The position numbers and the translations under genes were made by a program. This document shows, piece by piece, positions 1 through 7,662 of a stretch of DNA of 36,529 bases. Each line of letters starts with the position of its first letter. The stretch's first letter is position 1. Source of the stretch: Coprobacillus sp. (GTDB taxonomy: Bacteria > Bacillota_I > Bacilli_A > RFN20 > CAG-826); assembly GCA_021203815.1 (NCBI GenBank), contig JAJQAL010000023.1, positions 3,878 to 40,406 on the forward strand. Direction: 5' to 3'. The notes under the pieces were generated by a model that made no database searches, was not told where the DNA came from, and worked only from the letters and a program-made list of their open reading frames with translations.

Positions 1-1497
1 AATTTTGATATCTATGTGAGAAATGATAATTGGAACTACTATGACACCTACCGAATTAGACTAGCGGGTTTTACCCTTGGTAACTCTAATGCTTTCTATC
101 ACTATAACCATAAGTGGAACACAGTAATCTATTCTGACCTCTATTATGACTTCTCTGAATATGTGGGGGAGGAACACGAAACTCCATGGACGATGGAGGA
201 AATTCATTACCTAGAGTGCCTTGATAACGCGGAAGAAGTCTATGAATTATCCCTTCATGATGAAACCTTCTCGAATGCTTTTTTAGATAAAGGGAGTAGC
301 GACTACTTTTATAACTTTGAGAATTATGATTACGATGAAGAAATCTACTCTAACCGCTTATTAGCGTTTTGTAATACTTATGAGTATCTCTCCCCAAATA
401 CCGCTTCTGAAATAATCGAAAATGAACCTAATATCACCTCGGTGGTGTATGGTAATGACATGGGCTACGCTTTATATGGCTCTTACTTCATGACCGGGTT
501 TGCTAGAGAAATGTATTTCTCTTTTAACTATGATAGCATCATGGAGGTCGATAACTATTTATCCGCTTATAACCTCGAATCTGGAACGGATTTTAATCCC
601 GATTCATCGGTCTTAAAAGGTCACTATACCCAGGTTGCAAGTACCGGAGTGGTCTTTTCCCCGCTTGACGAAGAGGAGATATATATGGGACGGCCCCCTA
701 ATGATATAGGTGAAGTCGCAATATCCACTGCCTTTCTCGATGCGGTAGAGCTAGATTATGAAAAAGCGCTTAATCTTGAAGAGCTATGCGTTTTATATGA
801 CTATGAGGATAACTACCTTGCTAATAATTCTGTAAGAAAGGACTTTAAAGAAGATGTCCTCCACGTCGTAGGTATCATCGAGTCAGACCAAATCGCTATC
901 TATCAAGACTCGGATTGGCTCATCTCTTACTTTATGTTTACCTATGATGTGTCATCCTTTAGTCTCGTTCCCTATTCTCTCGCTTTTAACATCAAAGATG
1001 TTAATAAGATGGACGAAACTATCGAAGCACTAGAGGAATATCTTCCTGGATATACAGTCTATAATCCAGTGAGTCAGCTTAGTGAAAGTGTTCGTGAGGT
1101 CTCTGACTATATTTCTCTAGGTATTCTTATTATTTCAGTGGTGGCCCTAATCGCATCTGCTCTCCTTATCTTTGCGATGATTAATATTCTCATCATCGAG
1201 AATAAAAGAGACTTTGGACTCCTTAGGTGTATAGGAGTAAACTCTAAGCAGTCCTTTAAGATGGTTGTGGGATATGGTCTATATTTAAGTATCTCGTCCT
1301 TCATTTTATCGGTCATCGAGCTGATAGTGGTGGTCCTCGTCTTATCCTTTACAACTTCTTCTATTTCCTTTGGTATGTCCTTTTTTACCTCTCTAATTTG
1401 GATGGCCTTAATTGCGGTTATTGTGTCCCTAGTTGCCTGCGCTCTCCAGTATCGAAAGATCACCCGTCTCGACCCCTTAGAAGCAATTAAAAGGTAA
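1..1497 (+). CDS. FtsX-family ABC transporter permease, 3' part (5' end outside window)
   Basis: The frame is open from base 1, so the gene starts upstream of the window; the GTG at 16 is probably internal. The visible ~498 residues comprise a long extracytoplasmic region rich in Tyr, Asp and Asn (about the first 360 residues), then three hydrophobic segments near residues 365-390, 415-442 and 448-472, and a short basic tail ending LDPLEAIKR. This is the C-terminal layout of FtsX/MacB-type permeases, and the 'DPxEAI' tail is typical of them. They pair with a LolD/MacB-like ATPase to move or mechanically release substrates at the membrane; the ATPase gene would lie upstream, out of view. The substrate cannot be told. 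It is a separate locus from the complete exporter at 7663-10412. Confident of family, not of role. Confidence 0.82.
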   Translation, partial: NFDIYVRNDNWNYYDTYRIRLAGFTLGNSNAFYHYNHKWNTVIYSDLYYDFSEYVGEEHETPWTMEEIHYLECLDNAEEVYELSLHDETFSNAFLDKGSSDYFYNFENYDYDEEIYSNRLLAFCNTYEYLSPNTASEIIENEPNITSVVYGNDMGYALYGSYFMTGFAREMYFSFNYDSIMEVDNYLSAYNLESGTDFNPDSSVLKGHYTQVASTGVVFSPLDEEEIYMGRPPNDIGEVAISTAFLDAVELDYEKALNLEELCVLYDYEDNYLANNSVRKDFKEDVLHVVGIIESDQIAIYQDSDWLISYFMFTYDVSSFSLVPYSLAFNIKDVNKMDETIEALEEYLPGYTVYNPVSQLSESVREVSDYISLGILIISVVALIASALLIFAMINILIIENKRDFGLLRCIGVNSKQSFKMVVGYGLYLSISSFILSVIELIVVVLVLSFTTSSISFGMSFFTSLIWMALIAVIVSLVACALQYRKITRLDPLEAIKR

Positions 1498-1522
1498 TTC
1501 ATTACCTTCTTTATTGCTTTTT
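1481..1522 (+). terminator. Intrinsic terminator overlapping the permease stop codon
   Basis: An inverted repeat pairs GCAATTAAAAGGTAAT (from 1483) with ATTACCTTCTTTATTGC (1501-1517), with one bulge and a two-base gap that would open into a small loop. It is followed by a T-rich run. The last codons and the TAA (1495-1497) of the permease lie inside the left arm. Confidence 0.75.
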
Positions 1523-1541
1523 ACGATATTTCTAATATAAT
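1514..1541 (+). promoter_or_regulatory. Putative ychF promoter
   Basis: TATAAT lies at 1536-1541 with a TTGCTT -35-like hexamer at 1514-1519 (16-bp spacer). The -35 lies within the descending arm of the preceding terminator. Initiation about 7 nt after the -10 would leave a leader of only about 8 nt before the ATG at 1556, with no Shine-Dalgarno. Confidence 0.55.
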
Positions 1542-1555
1542 AGCAAATAGAAATT

Positions 1556-2674
1556 ATGGGACTAAAAGCTGGAATTATTGGACTACCGAACGTTGGAAAA
1601 TCAACGCTTTTTAATGCGATAACGAACTCTCATGTCGAGGCGTCTAATTATCCTTTTGCGACTATTTCCCCAAATACCGGTGTGGTTAATGTCCCCGATA
1701 ATAGACTTGATGATCTCGTTTCTATTTTTAACCCAAAAAGAAGAATTCCCGCGACAGTGGAATTTATCGATATCGCCGGGCTTGTTAAAGGAGCCTCTAA
1801 AGGGGAAGGACTTGGAAACCAGTTTTTAGCGAATATTAGAGTGTGTGAATCAATTGTTGAAGTGGTCCGCTGCTTCCTTGACCCCGATATTATTCATGTC
1901 GACGGCAGTGTGGATCCAATTAGAGATATCGATGTTATTAATCTTGAACTCGTGATGGCGGACCTTGAAGTGGTGAATAAACGCATGGAGAAAGTCGCCA
2001 CCAAAGCGAGAGTGAATAAAGATAAAGAGTCCCAGCTTGAGATGTCAATTCTCACTCCACTTCAGGAGGCATTCCTTAAAGGAATACCCGCGAGAAACCT
2101 AACCTGGACTGAAGAGCAGCTTACCTATATGAAAGCGAATTACTCTCTCCTCACTCTTAAGCCAATCCTTTATGTCTGTAATGTCGGAGAGGAAGATCTC
2201 CTCGATTTAGATAGCTGCGCTAATTATCAACTTGTCAAAGAATACGCCGAAAAAGAAGGTAACGAAGCAATTCCAGTGTCCTGCCAAATTGAAAGTGAAC
2301 TCTCCGAGCTTTCTAAAGAAGACCGGGAGGAATACCTAGGGTCTTTAGGAATAAAGGAAGCGGGACTAGAAAAAGTTATTAAAGCCACTTATAAACTTCT
2401 TAATCTTTCGACTTTCTTTACTGTCGGTCCTGATGAATGTAGAGCGTGGACTTTCACTAACGGTATGCTCGCCCCTGAATGCGCCGGGATTATTCATACG
2501 GACTTCCAAAGAGGATTTATCTGCGCCGAAGTTTATCCTTATGAAGCGATTGAAGAGTTAAGAAGTGAAACTGCCGTCAAGGAAAAAGGAAGGGTTCGTA
2601 CCGAAGGAAAGAACTACCTCGTAAAAGATGGAGATATTCTCTTCTTCCGTTTCAACGTTAGTAAAAATGGATAA
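1556..2674 (+). CDS. ychF: Obg-family ATPase YchF
   Basis: Cytosolic P-loop ATPase/GTPase of the Obg-related YchF (OLA1) family, which associates with ribosomes. 372 residues, close to the family's usual ~365. The G1 loop GLPNVGKST is at residues 8-16. The G3 region DIAGLVKGASKGEG (about 67-80) carries the family form of the Walker B/switch II segment. The NxxE nucleotide-specificity motif is the NVGEED stretch near residue 205, the change from NKxD that gives YchF its ATP preference. The C-terminal TGS domain (about 285-368) ends in the hallmark DGDILFFRFNV; four extra residues (SKNG) follow. The ATG at 1556 gives the canonical N-terminus but has no clear ribosome site. The 3' end overlaps ispF by 8 nt. 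Confidence 0.97.
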   Translation: MGLKAGIIGLPNVGKSTLFNAITNSHVEASNYPFATISPNTGVVNVPDNRLDDLVSIFNPKRRIPATVEFIDIAGLVKGASKGEGLGNQFLANIRVCESIVEVVRCFLDPDIIHVDGSVDPIRDIDVINLELVMADLEVVNKRMEKVATKARVNKDKESQLEMSILTPLQEAFLKGIPARNLTWTEEQLTYMKANYSLLTLKPILYVCNVGEEDLLDLDSCANYQLVKEYAEKEGNEAIPVSCQIESELSELSKEDREEYLGSLGIKEAGLEKVIKATYKLLNLSTFFTVGPDECRAWTFTNGMLAPECAGIIHTDFQRGFICAEVYPYEAIEELRSETAVKEKGRVRTEGKNYLVKDGDILFFRFNVSKNG

Positions 2675-3161
2675 AGTTGGCGTTGGAGTGGATATCCACC
2701 CCCTAGTTAAAAATAGACCTCTTATCATCGGAGGAGTAACTCTCCCTTCAAAGAAGGGAGAAAAAGCCCACTCGGATGGTGACGTTTTATATCATGCGCT
2801 TGTAGATGCACTTCTAGGAGCGCTCGATAAAGGAAGTATTGGTGACTACTTCCCAAGTAGTGACCCAAAGTATAAAGATATTGATTCGAGCTTTTTTGTT
2901 TTTGAAATTAAGCCTCTTGTCATCGAAAGTGGGTACCGTATCGCTAATATCGATGCCTGTATTCAGCTTGAATCCCCTATGATTAGTGAATATGTACCCA
3001 TCATGCGAGACAATATATACGCTTTACTATCTGATTTAGGTCTAGCAAAAGAGTCTATCTCCATTAAAGGCGGGACTAACGAGGGTATAGGAAAGATTGG
3101 AAAAGGCAAAGCGGTCAGCGCTATTGTCAGTGTTCTTCTTTATAAAGAAGAGGATAAATGA
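2667..3161 (+). CDS. ispF: 2-C-methyl-D-erythritol 2,4-cyclodiphosphate synthase
   Basis: Non-mevalonate isoprenoid pathway enzyme that cyclises CDP-methylerythritol 2-phosphate, releasing CMP. The metal-binding DxH is visible at the N-terminus (GVGVDIHPL), followed by the HSDGDVLYHALVDALLGA signature and GSIGDYFPSSDPKYK. The C-terminal KGGTNEGIGKIGKGKAVSA matches the family's CMP/metal-site segment. I chose the ATG at 2667 (164 aa) over an in-frame ATG at 2628, because it gives the conserved MDKVGVGVDIHP start and a normal length (~157). It overlaps the ychF stop by 8 nt (ATGGATAA), suggesting translational coupling. No other pathway gene is in the window. Confidence 0.95.
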   Translation: MDKVGVGVDIHPLVKNRPLIIGGVTLPSKKGEKAHSDGDVLYHALVDALLGALDKGSIGDYFPSSDPKYKDIDSSFFVFEIKPLVIESGYRIANIDACIQLESPMISEYVPIMRDNIYALLSDLGLAKESISIKGGTNEGIGKIGKGKAVSAIVSVLLYKEEDK

Positions 3162-3167
3162 TATTAT
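3159..3167 (+). promoter_or_regulatory. Extended -10 promoter for argS over the ispF stop codon
   Basis: TGA-TATTAT fits an extended -10 (TGN-TATNAT). Its TGA is also the ispF stop codon (3159-3161). The box ends 7 nt before the argS ATG, so transcription would begin essentially at the start codon. No Shine-Dalgarno is present in the 13-nt gap. Confidence 0.5.
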
Positions 3168-3174
3168 TTGACTT

Positions 3175-4797
3175 ATGGAAATTACGCTTTATCTAAAAGA
3201 AATAATTCAAAAGAGTCTCACTCTTCTTGGAATCAATGCCCAGCTTAAAGATATCGTCATTGAGAAGAGTAAAAATCCTTCTTTTGGTGACTATTCCACT
3301 AATGTGGCCATGAGGTTTTCTAAAGAGCTTGGAATGCCTCCAGTGGAAGTCGCAAGAAAGATCATATCCACCCTCGATAAGGATCAAATCGAGAAAGCGG
3401 AGATTGCGGGTCCTGGTTTTATTAATATATTTGTAAAGAATACTTATTTAAGTGAAGGAATAAAAACTATTCTCGAGCAGGATAGTAAGTATGGAAGTGG
3501 GAGCGATAAGCACCTAAAAGTTAATGTCGAGTTTGTTTCCGCTAATCCAACTGGTGATTTGCATGTTGGACACGCAAGAGGCGCCGCGGTCGGTGATGCT
3601 CTTGCCCGTATCTTATCTTTTGATGGGTATGAAGTAACAAAAGAGTACTATATAAATGATGCGGGAAGTCAGATTGATAATCTTGCGCTTTCAATTCTAG
3701 CGCGTTACCGCGAAATCCTTGGATTAGACTCTGAGATTCCTGAAGATGGTTATCACGGCTACGATATTATTGTCATTGCCCGTGAACTATATAACGAATA
3801 TGGAGCGTCTCTATTAGAGAGAAAAAATCTCCTCGACTTCCTTAAAGACGAAGGAATCAAAAGAGAGATGGTAAAAATCAACGAAGACCTTGAAGCCTAT
3901 GGCGTGCATTTCGATGTCTATACTTCGGAAAGAGAGCTCAGAAGGCATGACTCTATTCCCCGTGAAATCGAATACCTAAGGCCCTATACCTATAAAAGTG
4001 AAGGCGCTCTATACCTTGCTACCTCTAAATTCGTGGATGATAAAGACCGTGTGATTGTCAAGTCAAACGGAGAATATACCTATTTCCTCCCCGATATCGT
4101 TTATCACGTCGATAAACTTAATAGAGGAAATAATCTTCTTATCGATGTTTTAGGTTCTGATCACCACGGCTATATCCCTAGGCTAAAAAGCGCCCTTATG
4201 ATGCATGGGTATCCCGAGTCTATCCTTGAGTGCTCGATGATTCAAATGGTCAGATTTATGAAAGACGGGGAGGAGATTGTTGCATCAAAGAGAACTGGAA
4301 ATGCAATTACCTTAAGAGAGTTAATCGATGAAGTTGGGAAAGACGCCGCGAGATATTATTTCGTTATGAGAAGCGGTAGTGTTCACTTCGACTTCGATTT
4401 AAATCTTGCAGTGGCCCAAAATTCCTCTAATCCTGTTTACTATGCTCAGTACGCTTACGCTCGTCTCTGCTCTGTCCTCGAACTTGCCTCTAAGCAGGGC
4501 CTTGCCCCTTCCGATAAGGCGAACTTAGATAATGAAGACGAGCTTAATCTCCTTAAGGAGCTATTATGTTTCCCAATTGAAGTGGAAGCCGCAGCCTCTG
4601 AAAGAGCTCCATACCGCATTACTAACTATATTCAGTCTCTCGCAGAGCAAATTCATCACTTCTATACCGTGTGTAAGATTATCGATAATAAGAATCTTGA
4701 GGCCACAAGAAATAGATTAACTCTCGTTAAATGCGCACAAATTGTGATGAGAAACGCCCTTAATCTCATTGGAGTGACTCCATTAGAGAAAATGTGA
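3175..4797 (+). CDS. argS: Arginyl-tRNA synthetase
   Basis: Class Ia aminoacyl-tRNA synthetase charging tRNA-Arg, 540 aa, normal for bacterial ArgRS. The N-terminal Add-1 domain occupies about residues 1-80. The HIGH motif appears as ANPTGDLHVGHARGAA (about 123-138). A KMSKS-equivalent is seen as EEIVASKRTGNAITLRELI near residue 365, degenerate as is common in ArgRS. The last ~120 residues are the DALR anticodon-binding domain with the expected YAYARLCSVL and a C-terminal Met. The gene ends TGATGA, two tandem stops. There is no ribosome-binding site before the ATG; see the adjacent extended -10 promoter. Confidence 0.97.
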   Translation: MEITLYLKEIIQKSLTLLGINAQLKDIVIEKSKNPSFGDYSTNVAMRFSKELGMPPVEVARKIISTLDKDQIEKAEIAGPGFINIFVKNTYLSEGIKTILEQDSKYGSGSDKHLKVNVEFVSANPTGDLHVGHARGAAVGDALARILSFDGYEVTKEYYINDAGSQIDNLALSILARYREILGLDSEIPEDGYHGYDIIVIARELYNEYGASLLERKNLLDFLKDEGIKREMVKINEDLEAYGVHFDVYTSERELRRHDSIPREIEYLRPYTYKSEGALYLATSKFVDDKDRVIVKSNGEYTYFLPDIVYHVDKLNRGNNLLIDVLGSDHHGYIPRLKSALMMHGYPESILECSMIQMVRFMKDGEEIVASKRTGNAITLRELIDEVGKDAARYYFVMRSGSVHFDFDLNLAVAQNSSNPVYYAQYAYARLCSVLELASKQGLAPSDKANLDNEDELNLLKELLCFPIEVEAAASERAPYRITNYIQSLAEQIHHFYTVCKIIDNKNLEATRNRLTLVKCAQIVMRNALNLIGVTPLEKM

Positions 4798-4858
4798 TGA
4801 ACAATTAATGTAAAATATAGTAAAATATTTTAGATATAAATTTGAAAGGATAATAATT

Positions 4859-5287
4859 ATGAGCGTAAACGAACTTGATATCGCCTACGATTATCTCAAA
4901 AGTGTCGTTAAGGACCAAGCCTCATTTCAGCATATTTGGGAATATGTCAAAAAAGAAAGTGGAATGAGTGTGGAAGAGTCTGAAGCCCGAGTTTCTAAAT
5001 TCTTCACTAACTTCATGTTAGATGGAAGATTTGTAAACATGGGGGATAACATTTGGGATCTTCGTGAAAGACAAACCTTTGATAAGGTTCATATCGATAT
5101 GAGAGATGTCTATAACGATGTGGAAACCTATGATGAGGATAGCGAAGAAGAGGAAGAAGAATACGGTGATGTAGAGGGAAGAGAAGAGCCCCTTGAAGAG
5201 GGTGAAGAAGAAACGATTGAAGTGGACGAAGAAGATGAAGAAAGAGAAGAATCCCCCTACGAAGACGACCTTGGCTATGAAATTTAA
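4859..5287 (+). CDS. rpoE: RNA polymerase delta subunit
   Basis: Firmicutes-specific RNA polymerase accessory subunit that speeds enzyme recycling and reduces nonspecific binding to nucleic acids. 142 aa, somewhat shorter than the ~173 aa Bacillus protein. Residues 1-70 form the HARE-HTH globular domain (AYDYLKSVVKDQASFQHIWEY onward, with the GRFVNMGDNIWDLRER segment). Residues from about 90 to the end are a low-complexity Asp/Glu tail, the disordered acidic region of the family. A GAAAGGA ribosome site is at 4844-4850. fba follows after 21 nt; nearby rpoE and fba are a familiar Firmicutes arrangement. Confidence 0.92.
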   Translation: MSVNELDIAYDYLKSVVKDQASFQHIWEYVKKESGMSVEESEARVSKFFTNFMLDGRFVNMGDNIWDLRERQTFDKVHIDMRDVYNDVETYDEDSEEEEEEYGDVEGREEPLEEGEEETIEVDEEDEEREESPYEDDLGYEI

Positions 5288-5308
5288 TTAACAAAGGAGA
5301 ATAAACTT

Positions 5309-6175
5309 ATGGCATTAGAAAGTATGAAAGACATGCTTCTCAAAGCAAGAGAAGGACATTACGCCGTCGGTCAATTCAACATCAATAACCTCGAGTGGGT
5401 AAGTGCGATTCTTGACGAAGTTCAAGAGCTTCAGGCCCCTGTTATTCTTGGTGTTAGTGAAGGCGCCTGTAAATACATGGGTGGCCCTCATGTGGTCGTG
5501 GAAATGGTGAAAGCCTATATCCTCGATAATAACATCACTGTTCCTGTGGCCATTCATCTCGATCACGGACAATCCGTTGAGATGTGTAAGAAGTGCATTG
5601 ACGCTGGCTTCACCTCCGTCATGATTGATGCTTCTAAATATCCACTTGAAGAGAACATTCGTCTCACTAAGGAAGTCGTGGACTATGCCCGAAAGCATAC
5701 CCCCTATGTTTCCGTAGAAAGCGAGCTTGGCCGTGTCGGCGGTCAGGAAGACACGGTGGTCGCGGAAAGTATGTACGCTATCCCAAGTGAATGCGTTGAG
5801 CTTGTTAAGGCCACTGATATCGATGCCCTTGCCCCTGCTCTTGGCTCGGTACACGGACCATATCACGGCGAGCCTAAACTAGGATTTAAGGAGATGGAAG
5901 AGATTGGTAATCTCGTCCAGATGCCTCTTGTCCTCCACGGCGGTAGCGGTATCCCTGATTTCCAGATTAAAAAAGCCATTCAATGCGGTACCTGTAAGAT
6001 TAACGTCAACACGGAGTGTCAAATTGAGTTTGCGAAAGTCGTCCGTGAAGTCGTCGCTAAAGATAGCGAAGTCTATGATCCACGTAAGATTTTAGGCCCC
6101 GCGAAAAAAGGAATTACCAAAGTAGTCTTAGAGCACTGCGAGATGTTCGGCTGCATCGGTAAAGCCGCTGAGTAA
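5309..6175 (+). CDS. fba: Fructose-bisphosphate aldolase, class II
   Basis: Zinc-dependent aldolase interconverting fructose-1,6-bisphosphate with glyceraldehyde-3-phosphate and dihydroxyacetone phosphate (glycolysis/gluconeogenesis), cytosolic. 288 aa, full length. Visible hallmarks are HLDHG (near residue 83, catalytic and zinc His), [12 protein letters not shown] (about 135-146), [13 protein letters not shown] with the second zinc His, LHGGSGIPD (third zinc His and phosphate loop) and KINVNTECQ near residue 230. A good AAAGGAG ribosome site precedes the ATG. Codon use is somewhat richer in C-ending codons than neighbours, as expected for a highly expressed gene. Likely co-transcribed with rpoE. 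Confidence 0.97.
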   Translation: MALESMKDMLLKAREGHYAVGQFNINNLEWVSAILDEVQELQAPVILGVSEGACKYMGGPHVVVEMVKAYILDNNITVPVAIHLDHGQSVEMCKKCIDAGFTSVMIDASKYPLEENIRLTKEVVDYARKHTPYVSVESELGRVGGQEDTVVAESMYAIPSECVELVKATDIDALAPALGSVHGPYHGEPKLGFKEMEEIGNLVQMPLVLHGGSGIPDFQIKKAIQCGTCKINVNTECQIEFAKVVREVVAKDSEVYDPRKILGPAKKGITKVVLEHCEMFGCIGKAAE

Positions 6176-6181
6176 AAAGAA

Positions 6182-6200
6182 ATTAAAACCCAGTTTTAAT
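6182..6200 (+). terminator. Weak terminator-like hairpin after fba
   Basis: Perfect 8-bp arms ATTAAAAC and GTTTTAAT enclose a 3-nt loop, 7 nt after the fba stop. An AT-rich stretch follows rather than a clean T-run, so efficiency is uncertain. Confidence 0.45.
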
Positions 6201-6201
6201 A

Positions 6202-6284
6202 TATAATATTTCAATAATTTGAATTAGTTTTATTATCTAAGAAGAGCCAACTTACTACCCTCTTCTTAGTGTATTTAGAAAGGA
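6202..6284 (+). promoter_or_regulatory. cysQ promoter and 5' UTR hairpin
   Basis: TATAAT is at 6202-6207, with no good -35. Initiation near 6214 would give a leader of about 77 nt. It contains a perfect 10-bp stem, CTAAGAAGAG (6237-6246) with CTCTTCTTAG (6260-6269), and a 13-nt loop. The ribosome site GAAAGGA (6278-6284) begins 9 nt after the stem. No T-run follows, so the hairpin is not an ordinary intrinsic terminator. It could be an operator, an mRNA-stability element or a protein-binding site. Confidence 0.45.
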
Positions 6285-6290
6285 CTAGTA

Positions 6291-7070
6291 ATGTATCAAA
6301 AGCAACTTGAAACCGCGATTAAATGTATTAAACACTGCCAGCAGATAATACTCGATGTTTATTATAACGAGAATTTTACCGTTGAAATTAAAGACGATAA
6401 CTCCCCCGTTACTATCGCCGATCGAAGGTCCGATAAATACATTAGAGAGACCCTTTCTAAAGCCTATCCAGATTATGGACTTCTCACTGAGGAGTGTGAA
6501 GACGATTTATCAAGGCTTGATAAAGAGTATGTTTGGATCGCGGACCCACTCGACGGGACAAAAGATTTTGTCGCTAAAGACGATGGATTTGTTATTAATA
6601 TCGCTCTCTGTCATAAGCATGAAATCGTTTTAGGCGTCGTCTGTATCCCGGCGTATAAACAAATCTATTGGGCGATTAAAGGAGAAGGGGCCTTTAAGAG
6701 AGTGGGAGATGAAGACATCCCGATTCACGTTAATAATAAAAAAGAAGACCTCCTCTGTCTCGCTAGTGTCTTCCACTTTGCGGAGATTGAAGCGATGTAT
6801 ATTAAAAAACACTCCGACCAAATCACGAGAACCGCGAAATGTGGATCCGCGATTAAAGCCTGCCGCATCGCTGAAGGGGAAGCGGAAATATCTTACCGTC
6901 TTAACCCTAATACGAAGGAGTGGGATACCGCCGCTCCTGAGATAATTGTCGAAGAAGCGGGAGGCGTCTTTGTAAAACCAGACCACACGAAATATGAGTA
7001 TAACCGAGAAGACGTCTATAATAGAGAGGGCTATGTAATTGCGAATTGTCTTGAAAATGTTCTTTTATAG
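6291..7070 (+). CDS. cysQ: CysQ-like 3'(2'),5'-bisphosphate nucleotidase (inositol monophosphatase family)
   Basis: Mg-dependent, Li-sensitive phosphatase fold. The likely reaction is removal of the 3'-phosphate from pAp, which accumulates from sulfate activation and from acyl carrier protein (phosphopantetheine) turnover. 259 aa. Metal-site motif 1 reads WIADPLDGTKDFV near residues 84-96; the 'LDGTKDF' form favours CysQ over inositol monophosphatase (which has DGTNNF). An upstream acidic site is LLTEECEDD, and motif 2 is EWDTAAPEIIVEEAGG near residue 213. Ribosome site GAAAGGA lies 6 nt upstream. The NifU-domain gene follows 24 nt later. Alternative: a broader-specificity sugar-phosphate phosphatase of the same family. 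Confidence 0.85.
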   Translation: MYQKQLETAIKCIKHCQQIILDVYYNENFTVEIKDDNSPVTIADRRSDKYIRETLSKAYPDYGLLTEECEDDLSRLDKEYVWIADPLDGTKDFVAKDDGFVINIALCHKHEIVLGVVCIPAYKQIYWAIKGEGAFKRVGDEDIPIHVNNKKEDLLCLASVFHFAEIEAMYIKKHSDQITRTAKCGSAIKACRIAEGEAEISYRLNPNTKEWDTAAPEIIVEEAGGVFVKPDHTKYEYNREDVYNREGYVIANCLENVLL

Positions 7071-7094
7071 TCTACAATAAATTAAGAGGGAATT

Positions 7095-7427
7095 ATGGCG
7101 GATAAAGAAGTTAGTAGTGGAAGTGAAAACATTGAAGTAAAAGTCGTCTCCGAAGAAGAAACGATTAAAAACATCAAAAAGACGCTTGAAAAATTAAGAC
7201 ATTTCCTCCAACGTGATGGGGGAGATGTAGAATTCATTTCATACGAAGACGGTATCGTCTATGTCTCGATGAGCGGCGCTTGTGCGGACTGCTTCCTCGC
7301 TTATGACGATATTAAACAGCTCGTTGAAGTCATCCTTCAAGAAGAAGTTGAAGGAGTCCTCGAAGTTAGACTTGCGGATTATGACCGCATCAAAAAAGCG
7401 AAAGGTCTAACGGAACAATTCTATTAA
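7095..7427 (+). CDS. NifU-domain iron-sulfur cluster carrier protein
   Basis: 110-aa protein that is essentially a single NifU C-terminal-type domain (Nfu). It has LEKLRHFLQRDGGDVEFISYEDGIVYV, then the Fe-S ligand pair in SGACADC (CxxC), then a LVEVIL...VEGVLEVR ending. Such proteins carry or deliver 4Fe-4S clusters to apo-enzymes. A charged leader of ~20 residues precedes the domain. The ribosome site is GAGGG just before the ATG. Followed immediately by tRNA-Gln, probably within the same transcript. Partner Fe-S biogenesis genes (suf) are not in the window, but an Mrp/Nbp35-type carrier is encoded at 23165. Confidence 0.9.
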   Translation: MADKEVSSGSENIEVKVVSEEETIKNIKKTLEKLRHFLQRDGGDVEFISYEDGIVYVSMSGACADCFLAYDDIKQLVEVILQEEVEGVLEVRLADYDRIKKAKGLTEQFY

Positions 7428-7430
7428 TAT

Positions 7431-7506
7431 TGGGGTATGGCCAAGCGGTAAGGCATTGGGCTCTGAACCCAAGATTTCCTAGGTTCGAATCCTAGTACCC
7501 CAGCCA
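7431..7506 (+). tRNA. tRNA-Gln (anticodon CTG)
   Basis: Cloverleaf seen directly. Acceptor TGGGGTA pairs with TACCCCA; the D-arm is GCC-AAGCGGTAA-GGC; the anticodon stem TTGGG/CCCAA encloses loop CTCTGAA (U33, anticodon C34 U35 G36, reading CAG); the T-arm is CTAGG-TTCGAAT-CCTAG. CCA is encoded (7504-7506). The TGGGGTATGGCCAAGCGGTAA start is typical of bacterial tRNA-Gln. Confidence 0.95.
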
Positions 7507-7510
7507 AGAA

Positions 7511-7540
7511 AATATCACCCTTCGTGGGTGTTTTTTCTTT
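7511..7540 (+). terminator. Intrinsic terminator after tRNA-Gln
   Basis: Stem CACCC (7516-7520) with GGGTG (7526-7530), loop TTCGT, followed by TTTTTTCTTT. Confidence 0.85.
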
Positions 7541-7580
7541 ACTTAGTGGGGATTTGCACCCTTTTTAAGTTAAGATAAAG

Positions 7581-7609
7581 TTAAAATGCCTTTATATAAG
7601 GTATTTTAA
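7581..7609. repeat. Palindrome upstream of the ABC exporter (possible operator)
   Basis: 12-bp arms TTAAAATGCCTT (7581-7592) and AAGGTATTTTAA (7598-7609) with one G-T wobble around a 5-nt centre (TATAT). It lies 24 bp upstream of the exporter's -10 box, overlapping where a -35 contact would start. Position and symmetry suit a dimeric regulator site, but a transcript hairpin on either strand is also possible. Confidence 0.45.
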
Positions 7610-7629
7610 TTTAAAAGCCTATTTAAAAT

Positions 7630-7638
7630 TGCTATAAT
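7630..7638 (+). promoter_or_regulatory. Extended -10 promoter of the ABC exporter operon
   Basis: TGC-TATAAT fits TGN-TATAAT. The -35 region is weak. The leader would be ~18 nt and contains AAAGG-type purine runs before the ATG at 7663. Confidence 0.6.
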
Positions 7639-7662
7639 TTAAAAGGAAAATAAAAGGTTTTT

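Noticed and set aside
16-1497. GTG at 16 as the true start of the first permease
   Set aside because: The same frame is open to base 1 and the visible protein lacks the N-terminal membrane helix of FtsX permeases, so the gene most likely begins upstream.
4812-4831. AT hairpin (AAAATAT/ATATTTT) between argS and rpoE as a terminator
   Set aside because: Only A-T pairs and no T-run beyond the arm; too weak to call. It may simply reflect AT-rich spacer composition.
5013-5294. Minus-strand 93-codon frame opposite rpoE
   Set aside because: It is the reverse of the GA-rich acidic-tail coding region; its Leu/Pro/His/Arg-rich, low-complexity product is a composition artefact.
5315-5866. Minus-strand 183-codon frame opposite fba
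   Set aside because: Fully inside the well-supported aldolase gene, with no recognisable motif; a shadow of the C-ending codon bias of fba.
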